A stretch of DNA of 5,163 nt from positions 1-5,163 of the forward strand of contig DUUG01000255.1 in assembly GCA_012841675.1 (NCBI GenBank), read 5' to 3'. The DNA is from Clostridiales bacterium. GTDB taxonomy: Bacteria > Bacillota > Clostridia > Oscillospirales > QAMX01. The notes beneath the pieces are model-generated. The model was not told the origin of the DNA. It saw only the letters and a program-made list of their open reading frames with translations, and searched no databases. Shown here in pieces: positions 1 to 3,939 of the stretch (its first letter is position 1; each line of letters begins with the position of its first letter). The position numbers were made by a program, and so were the translations under genes.

Positions 1-4
1 AAAA

Positions 5-28
5 TTAAGCGTTATCTTAAGCGTTGTC
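5..28 (-). repeat. 12-bp tandem duplication covering the bcp stop codon
   Basis: Positions 5-16 (TTAAGCGTTATC) and 17-28 (TTAAGCGTTGTC) are adjacent direct repeats that match at 11 of 12 bases. Read on the minus strand, each unit encodes Asp-Asn-Ala-stop in the same frame as the peroxiredoxin, so the last three codons and the stop are duplicated in frame. The true stop is the first TAA (17-19), and a second in-frame TAA follows at 5-7. Translation that passed the first stop would add only four residues. It looks like a small slippage or duplication event rather than a functional site. Confidence 0.8.
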
Positions 29-481
29 AGTTAAATAGGAAAGAACTTCATACGCATTTTGGTCGGGGCTTACGTCCGGAAACACGGCTTCAACCACACC
101 GTTTTGGTCAATGACAAAGGTTGTGCGGGAGGTTCCCTTAACGGGTTTGCCATACATGGTTTTTTCCTTTACAACGCCGTACGCCTCTAGCGTGGCTCTG
201 GAAGGGTCTGCCAGAAGCAGAAAGGGAAGCGCATACTTCTCCGCAAAGCGGCGATGCGACGCGGAGCTGTCCTTGCTGATGCCGATGACGACTACATCTT
301 CCCGGTGAAAATCGTCATACGCTTCCTTAAAAGCACACGCCTGCCGTGTGCAGCCGGGGGTGTTATCCCTGGGGTAGAAATAGAGAACCACCCGCTTGCC
401 CAAAAAATCAGAAAGAGAAACAGCATTTCCGTTCTGATCGGGAAGGGTAAAGGCAGGGGCCTTATCGCCTGGTTTCAGCAT
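17..481 (-). CDS. bcp: Bcp/PrxQ-type peroxiredoxin (thioredoxin-dependent thiol peroxidase)
   Basis: This 154-residue protein has the usual length for the AhpC/TSA-superfamily subgroup Bcp/PrxQ, which reduces hydrogen peroxide and organic hydroperoxides in the cytoplasm using thioredoxin or a similar donor. The catalytic loop YPRDNTPGCT lies at residues 36-45. It carries the peroxidatic Cys44 within the family's PxxxTxxC pattern, with Cys49 four residues later as the probable resolving cysteine. Arg119 in GTSRTTFVID is the likely conserved active-site arginine. There is no signal peptide. The ATG at 481 follows AAAGGA (491-496) with 9 nt spacing, and the first 20 nt overlap the 3' end of the flavoprotein gene, which suggests translational coupling. 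It is the last visible gene of the operon. No terminator is visible in the 16 nt left before the window edge. Family assignment is secure; the reductant is unknown. Confidence 0.97.
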   Translation of the reverse strand: MLKPGDKAPAFTLPDQNGNAVSLSDFLGKRVVLYFYPRDNTPGCTRQACAFKEAYDDFHREDVVVIGISKDSSASHRRFAEKYALPFLLLADPSRATLEAYGVVKEKTMYGKPVKGTSRTTFVIDQNGVVEAVFPDVSPDQNAYEVLSYLTDNA

Positions 482-1067
482 CTAATTCCATCCTTTCCGC
501 GGTTTTCTGTTGGTAGAGGGAGTTTAAGAGAAGGGCCGCTTTTTTTGCTTCCGATAAAGCAGCTCTGTCTGCCGCCGCCGGCACGAAATCCGTGTTGCCG
601 GAGAAGACAAAGGCCACCGGCGCAACGTTCATTTCGCGAAACAGAATATTGGCTGTGGATCGGGCGCGCGTTTCTGTGCCTTTTTGCGCACCGGACAGAA
701 TCAAAACCCCGTTCTTTTTCGGAAGATTTGGCGTTTCGCCCCGAAAATGCCGCTGGCAAAAATACGTTTGCAGGCGGCTTAGCATCCCAAGCAGAGAGCC
801 GGAAAGCTCGGAATAGTGGACGGGCGAAGCCAAAATCACGTTATCATAGGAAGCTAAGCAGTCGTAAATCTCCTGCATTCCGTCTGTGATGGCGCAGCCT
901 GCATGTGTTTTGCAGTACCGGCAGTCAATGCAAGGGGAAATGCCGTCGTAATAGGAAGAGCACATCCGAACGTGCCCCTCCAAATACTTCTGCATCTCCC
1001 CAATCAAAGCGGCGCAATCGCCGTTTCGGCGTGGAGAACCGTTTAATATCAGGGTTTGTATATGCAT
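462..1067 (-). CDS. Flavodoxin-fold NAD(P)H-dependent FMN reductase with an Isf-like cysteine motif
   Basis: This 201-residue protein belongs to the flavodoxin-like / NADPH-dependent FMN reductase superfamily. The N-terminal strand and phosphate-binding loop LILNGSPRRNG (residues 6-16) is the typical FMN-binding start, and SPVHYSELSG (81-90) is the second flavin-contacting loop. Between them is a compact cluster Cys46-X2-Cys49-X2-Cys52-X5-Cys58. Its spacing matches the [4Fe-4S] motif of archaeal and clostridial iron-sulfur flavoproteins (Isf), which pass electrons between ferredoxin-like donors and acceptors such as oxygen or peroxide. Cluster binding is inferred from spacing, since many relatives keep only some of these cysteines. 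The gene sits 13 nt after the DUF4838 gene and overlaps bcp by 20 nt, so joint function with the peroxiredoxin in oxidative-stress defence is plausible. The ATG at 1067 is preceded by a perfect Shine-Dalgarno sequence at very short spacing. The substrate is unknown. Confidence 0.93.
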   Translation of the reverse strand: MHIQTLILNGSPRRNGDCAALIGEMQKYLEGHVRMCSSYYDGISPCIDCRYCKTHAGCAITDGMQEIYDCLASYDNVILASPVHYSELSGSLLGMLSRLQTYFCQRHFRGETPNLPKKNGVLILSGAQKGTETRARSTANILFREMNVAPVAFVFSGNTDFVPAAADRAALSEAKKAALLLNSLYQQKTAERMELDAETRR

Positions 1068-1069
1068 AT

Positions 1070-1076
1070 CCTCCTT
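1070..1076 (-). promoter_or_regulatory. Ribosome binding site with unusually short spacing (flavoprotein gene)
   Basis: The minus strand reads AAGGAGG, a full match to the anti-Shine-Dalgarno sequence, but only 2 nt (AT) separate it from the ATG at 1067. The usual spacing is about 5-9 nt. No other ATG, GTG or TTG lies in frame within the next few codons, and the FMN-binding loop begins at residue 6, so the start is still taken as 1067. The site lies in the 13-nt gap after the DUF4838 stop codon, where terminating ribosomes could help re-initiation. Confidence 0.7.
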
Positions 1077-1080
1077 AGGA

Positions 1081-2838
1081 TTACCTGTCGGGTATAACGG
1101 TCATATCGTCGGCGTGGGGCGGCCACATGCCCCGCAGAGCAAGCCGGCGGACGTTTTCCCGGCCCCATTTGGCGCTGAATCTGGTAACACCGAGGGAAGC
1201 AGCGTCGGCCATATACGCTTCCACTTCCGCCTCCCGGTCGGAAACAAGTCCGGGGAAGAAAAACTTCGCAAACCGGACGGCAAGCCGCTCTTTCCGAACG
1301 CGCTGCAGCCGTACCGTGTCGTCCGCCACGGCGGCTTCGGCCTTGTCAAACAACTCGTCGGCCTTTTCCAGCAGGGCGGGGGTTACATACGGGGCGTTGG
1401 GATTATCAAACAAGTTCAGATGCCATCCGCTTTTCAGAACGGCGTCGGTAATCATGGCGATATACTCCTGTATGAACTCCGAAGCCGGGCCGAACCATTC
1501 GTCGCAAAATTCTTGAATTCCGACATCCGTATCAAAATTCACATCCCACATAAGCCTTGTGAGAAGATACGCCCGCAGCTCGGCAAATTCGCCGCCGGCG
1601 CCTTGCCCCTGGCTTTCGCAGAACACGCTGTATACATTGTGTTCCTTTAAAAAGCGCATATTCGGGCCAAGAACATGCAGATTGGGGTGCATTTGGTTGT
1701 AAAACTCAAAGTCAACCACATAATCCCAAATCGCAAGGCGGTTCGTCAGCTTTCCCCAGCCGACAATCTCTTCTGCGAATTTGCTATGCTCCCTTATATG
1801 GCGGGCGTTATTGGGCATCAAATCGCACGTTCCCATGGGATGGGTAAAGCAGCACTCGTATGAGCAAAGCCGAATTTGCACGTTGGGGCGCGGTTTCACA
1901 TGCAAAGGCGGCTTGGAGGAATACACATAGGCCAGCGTATCCACCATTACATGAGGGAATTCGGCGGCAACGGCGTCGGCCACGGCATTGACAAAGTGCA
2001 GAATCGAGCCTGATTCGCTTCCTTCGTATGCCACTACTTTCTGGCATTCCTCGCATTCGCAGGGGTCCATGCCGTCGTTTTGGGAAATGGAGATAATCGT
2101 TGCTTCGGGATGGGCGCGCAGGGCGGCCAAAGCCTTTTCCGTACAGATTTTCAAAACGTCTGGATTGGTCATGCAAACCTTGCCATGGGGCTCGTTGGTG
2201 CGCTTGCCGTTTACCAAGGCAAAATACTCAGGATGCTCTTCGTAATATTCCTCGGGCGGCAGCATCGTAACAAAGGTATGCACATAGTAGCCCGGCACGT
2301 AGGCATGCTTCCCGCCGTGTTCCTCTTTCAGGCGGCTAATAGCACCGTTTTGCCGCATACGGGCGGCGGTGGCGCCATCTAGAATATGGTAATAGTTGGA
2401 CTCGCGATATTTAAAGTCCGGCTCGTCGTGCAGGTAGAGAGCGGGGTCCAGGGTGATATCAGAGGATTTCGGCACTTTTGTGCAGCCGGGGGCAAAAAAG
2501 CGAAAACCTAAAACATCCTGCAGAAAACCATAGACGCCGTACAATGTCCCTCTCGGGCTGCCGCCGATAATTACCAGGTTTCCGTCTTTGACGGCGATAC
2601 TATACGCTTCCTCGCCTAAGTTTTGGGTTTCCAAACCGAGGGCCTCGGTACGGCGGCTGTGGCCGATTAAAACCTCAGGCCCCATTTTGGGCATATGCTC
2701 ACCGTATACGGGAAGCTCTACTCCGGTCATCCGGGCTAGAAAATGCGAAAGTTCGGATGCGGCGTACCGTTCCGCGGGGGCTGCGTTCACAGGCAGGATA
2801 ATTTGGTACGGGGAAGTGCCGTTTTTTACTAGATTCAT
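1081..2838 (-). CDS. DUF4838-family protein, glycoside-hydrolase-like
   Basis: This 585-residue protein has the layout of DUF4838 proteins. Residues about 8-118 form an alpha/beta domain like the non-catalytic one before the barrels of GH20 and GH67 enzymes (AASELSHFLARMTGVELPVY, then IIGGSPRGTLYGVYGFLQDV, ending GFRFFAPG). Residues about 140-450 form the DUF4838 region, a presumed TIM barrel, with HPEYFALVNGKR (202-213), SQNDG (252-256), the cysteine group CECEEC (260-265), FCESQGQG (406-413) and LLTRLMWDVNFD (425-436). A helical tail follows. Glu408 in FCES is a candidate acidic residue, but no catalytic residue is established here. No signal peptide or membrane segment is seen, so it should be cytoplasmic and could act on small imported saccharides. 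The ATG at 2838 follows GAGAGG (2845-2850) with 6 nt spacing. It lies 50 nt after the LUD gene and 13 nt before the flavoprotein gene. The family call is good; activity and substrate are unknown. Confidence 0.87.
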   Translation of the reverse strand: MNLVKNGTSPYQIILPVNAAPAERYAASELSHFLARMTGVELPVYGEHMPKMGPEVLIGHSRRTEALGLETQNLGEEAYSIAVKDGNLVIIGGSPRGTLYGVYGFLQDVLGFRFFAPGCTKVPKSSDITLDPALYLHDEPDFKYRESNYYHILDGATAARMRQNGAISRLKEEHGGKHAYVPGYYVHTFVTMLPPEEYYEEHPEYFALVNGKRTNEPHGKVCMTNPDVLKICTEKALAALRAHPEATIISISQNDGMDPCECEECQKVVAYEGSESGSILHFVNAVADAVAAEFPHVMVDTLAYVYSSKPPLHVKPRPNVQIRLCSYECCFTHPMGTCDLMPNNARHIREHSKFAEEIVGWGKLTNRLAIWDYVVDFEFYNQMHPNLHVLGPNMRFLKEHNVYSVFCESQGQGAGGEFAELRAYLLTRLMWDVNFDTDVGIQEFCDEWFGPASEFIQEYIAMITDAVLKSGWHLNLFDNPNAPYVTPALLEKADELFDKAEAAVADDTVRLQRVRKERLAVRFAKFFFPGLVSDREAEVEAYMADAASLGVTRFSAKWGRENVRRLALRGMWPPHADDMTVIPDR

Positions 2839-2888
2839 CTGTATCCTCTCACTTTCTCCGGATTTAGCGCTTTTATATTTCCGGCAGG

Positions 2889-3494
2889 TTAGAAACCTAG
2901 CTTTTCGTTAATAAGCACCACATGGGTTTCCCGGTTGGTCATGGGGTAGGAATAGCGGACGGTTACGCGGCACATGCGCTGTTTGGGACCACATTCGGTG
3001 CATTTGTCAGTAATGGCACAGGGCGTTTTCATGTTTAGCCGCCGGGCATTTTGCGGACAGGCGACATTTTTGATCCGCTCAATAGCCGCATCATATCCAT
3101 GCACCAGTTTATTGACCCCGCAGACGATAAAACACCGCTTCGGGCCGTAGAACATGGCGGCCGCACGGTTGCCGCCTCCGTCGATAACCACAGGTTCGCC
3201 CGAATCCATCAGAGCATTGGCACTGCAAAAATACACATCGGACAATAGCGCCTTCGGGCGCACGTCCTGCCCCGATTTATCTGTCCAGTGCCAAAAGATC
3301 GTATTGCCTTGCTTTGTCAGCTCGTCAAATAGCCCAAGCTCTTTAACAGTCATAGAACCGCCGATGCCGACGGTTTCGGAAGGGCTGATTTGGGCCATAA
3401 TACCTTGTAAAGCGTCTTCCTTTGTTTCGTAATATTCGGCCACAAAGCCTCGTCTTGACAAATTTGCTAGAATGGTTTCAATAGGAAGAACCAT
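2889..3494 (-). CDS. LUD-domain protein (LutC/YkgG family, formerly DUF162)
   Basis: This 201-residue protein is almost entirely one LUD domain, the fold shared by LutC and the N-terminal part of LutB in lactate utilisation. Typical segments are VGIGGSMTVKELGLFDEL (42-59), SANALMDSGEPVVIDGGGNR (91-110) and RCFIVCGVNKLV (120-131). The C-terminal part carries Cys146, Cys159, Cys165, Cys168 and Cys175 in KTPCAITDKCTEC and MCR, a pattern seen in stand-alone clostridial members and possibly metal or Fe-S binding (inference). No lutA or lutB gene accompanies it, so a lactate role should not be assumed. The ATG at 3494 has an AAGGGGG Shine-Dalgarno (3502-3508) 7 nt upstream. It is the first gene of the minus-strand operon and lies just downstream of a strong promoter. 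A small hairpin (AGGTT/AACCT, 2886-2898) spans its stop codon but has no U-tract. The family is clear; the biochemical function is not. Confidence 0.93.
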   Translation of the reverse strand: MVLPIETILANLSRRGFVAEYYETKEDALQGIMAQISPSETVGIGGSMTVKELGLFDELTKQGNTIFWHWTDKSGQDVRPKALLSDVYFCSANALMDSGEPVVIDGGGNRAAAMFYGPKRCFIVCGVNKLVHGYDAAIERIKNVACPQNARRLNMKTPCAITDKCTECGPKQRMCRVTVRYSYPMTNRETHVVLINEKLGF

Positions 3495-3522
3495 GCTAAT
3501 TCCCCCTTTTTAGATTTGTTTC

Positions 3523-3550
3523 AGTATAACAAAATTATAGAAAAAGTCAA
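3523..3550 (-). promoter_or_regulatory. Sigma-A promoter of the LUD-led operon
   Basis: Read on the minus strand, the -35 box TTGACT (3550-3545) and the -10 box TATACT (3528-3523) are separated by 16 bp. Both are one base from the consensus. Transcription should start near 3516, giving a leader of about 20 nt that contains the Shine-Dalgarno sequence of the LUD gene. The T-rich spacer and A/T-rich DNA upstream fit a strong promoter. No equally good promoter is seen in the gaps before the three downstream genes, so this one probably serves all four. Confidence 0.85.
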
Positions 3551-3570
3551 TGAAAGAAAAGTGGAAATCG

Positions 3571-3584
3571 TGAAAACGTTTTTA
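3571..3584. promoter_or_regulatory. Possible catabolite responsive element (cre-like) upstream of the LUD promoter
   Basis: TGAAAACGTTTTTA fits the Bacillus/clostridial CcpA operator pattern (TGNAANCGNWNNCA type) with one mismatch, the C near the 3' end, and includes the perfect palindrome AAAACGTTTT (3573-3582). Its centre is about 61 bp upstream of the predicted start near 3516. In Bacillus subtilis, CcpA sites placed this far upstream of -35 are associated with activation, for example at ackA and pta. A match of this quality can arise by chance in AT-rich DNA, so this is tentative. Confidence 0.35.
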
Positions 3585-3677
3585 GTTAAAAAGGGGTTTT
3601 TATGTTTGTTTCGAACAAAAATGTGTATATATTTCATAAAAGCACAAAATACATGTTTTGCATGTGTTTAAGGCTAA

Positions 3678-3720
3678 AATCCGCCGAAGATAATAAGCCA
3701 ACCCTTGCAATCGGCGGATT
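3678..3720. repeat. Perfect 10-bp inverted repeat embedded in the SRP RNA promoter
   Basis: AATCCGCCGA (3678-3687) and TCGGCGGATT (3711-3720) are exact reverse complements separated by 23 bp. The right arm fills most of the spacer between the -35 (3705-3710) and the extended -10 (from 3725) of the SRP RNA promoter, and the -35 itself lies in the loop. The GC-rich arms stand out from the AT-rich surroundings. It could be an operator bound by a dimeric regulator. On the minus strand it could be a weak terminator, since the stem runs into ATTTTAG, but the U-tract is poor. Confidence 0.75.
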
Positions 3721-3733
3721 CTTATGATATACT
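3705..3733 (+). promoter_or_regulatory. Extended -10 promoter of the SRP RNA gene
   Basis: The -35 box is TTGCAA (3705-3710). After exactly 17 bp comes the -10 box TATACT (3728-3733), preceded by TG at 3725-3726 in the TGnTATACT extended -10 arrangement. Transcription should begin around 3740, which agrees with the first base-paired nucleotides of the SRP RNA at 3741. It may also drive dnaX by read-through. Confidence 0.85.
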
Positions 3734-3739
3734 AGATAA

Positions 3740-3909
3740 GAAGCAAAGCATGGGCGGTATTGTGCGGCCCTGTTGTGTCCGGTCCTGCGCAACGGCAGCC
3801 TGCGAACCATGTCAGGCGGGGAACCGAGCAGCATTAAGCAGTGTCTGCTGTGTGCCGCAGACCGCCGGGCAGAACGGGTCGCACAATGGCTCTCATGCCT
3901 TGCTTTTTT
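3740..3909 (+). ncRNA. ffs: Signal recognition particle RNA (4.5S-like / scRNA)
   Basis: This RNA pairs with Ffh to form the bacterial signal recognition particle, which targets membrane and secreted proteins to the translocon. The apical Ffh-binding domain is unmistakable: TCAGG (3812-3816), a CGG-GGAA-CCG capped stem with a GNRA tetraloop at 3820-3823, then AGCAGC (3827-3832) and the conserved downstream TGTGCCG segment (3851-3857). The ends pair over a long rod: 3741-3752 with 3894-3905 (one A-C mismatch), 3759-3770 with 3876-3887 (one G-U), 3776-3782 with 3865-3871 (one G-U), and 3800-3804 with 3856-3860. At about 170 nt it is longer than E. coli 4.5S RNA but shorter than the roughly 270-nt B. 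subtilis scRNA, and no 5' Alu-type domain is visible. Location just before dnaX matches B. subtilis scr-dnaX. The exact ends are inferred from the promoter, pairing and T-run. Confidence 0.94.
3894..3909 (+). terminator. T-run at the 3' end of the SRP RNA, possible leaky terminator
   Basis: The closing strand of the SRP RNA stem runs directly into six T residues (3904-3909). The stem is formed with the distant 5' end of the RNA rather than by a local hairpin, so it may act as a partial terminator or only mark a processing site. Read-through would supply dnaX, whose start is 31 nt further on and has no separate promoter that I can see. Confidence 0.4.
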
Positions 3910-3922
3910 GCTATTAAAAAAA

Positions 3923-3932
3923 GGGGAGGAGG
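3923..3932 (+). promoter_or_regulatory. Ribosome binding site that fixes the TTG start of dnaX
   Basis: GGGGAGGAGG lies 7 nt before the TTG at 3940, an ideal distance. An ATG at 3933 touches this site but is in another frame and too close. The next in-frame ATG (3973) would remove the conserved N-terminal ALYRKWRP segment and has no suitable Shine-Dalgarno. The TTG is therefore the best start. Just upstream, CTTTTTT (3903-3909) can pair with AAAAAAG (3917-3923), a weak all-A/U stem that ends at the edge of the site. Confidence 0.85.
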
Positions 3933-3939
3933 ATGCTTT

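Larger units (their letters stand above)
3495..3739. other. AT-rich divergent intergenic control region
   Basis: About 245 nt lie between the LUD gene (minus strand) and the SRP RNA gene (plus strand), with no credible coding sequence on either strand. Besides the two promoters, the cre-like site and the large inverted repeat listed separately, it holds three short palindromes: TTTTTA-GT-TAAAAA (3579-3592), TTTGTT-TCG-AACAAA (3605-3619) and ACATG-TTTTG-CATGT (3651-3665). These are common by chance in AT-rich DNA, but they cluster between two divergent promoters. No tRNA or riboswitch core was recognised here. Confidence 0.8.

Noticed and set aside
254..889. Plus-strand open frame of 211 codons
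   Set aside because: It runs antisense to the peroxiredoxin and flavoprotein genes, whose motifs are clear. Its translation is rich in Arg and Pro with no recognisable domain, as expected of a shadow frame in moderate-GC DNA.
1114..1650. Plus-strand open frames antisense to the DUF4838 gene
   Set aside because: They are opposite a well-supported 585-codon gene, have no convincing ribosome binding site and resemble no family.
2857..2898. Possible terminator or attenuator between the LUD and DUF4838 genes (AGGTT/AACCT hairpin and CCGGA/TCCGG pair)
   Set aside because: Each stem has only 5 bp and no U-tract follows, so termination is unlikely. At most it is a weak structure in the 50-nt gap.
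3605..3619. TTTGTT-TCG-AACAAA palindrome as a LexA or Rex operator
   Set aside because: It does not fit the Gram-positive LexA pattern (CGAAC-N4-GTTCG) or the Rex pattern (TTGTTAA-N4-TTAACAA). Short palindromes of this kind are common in AT-rich DNA.
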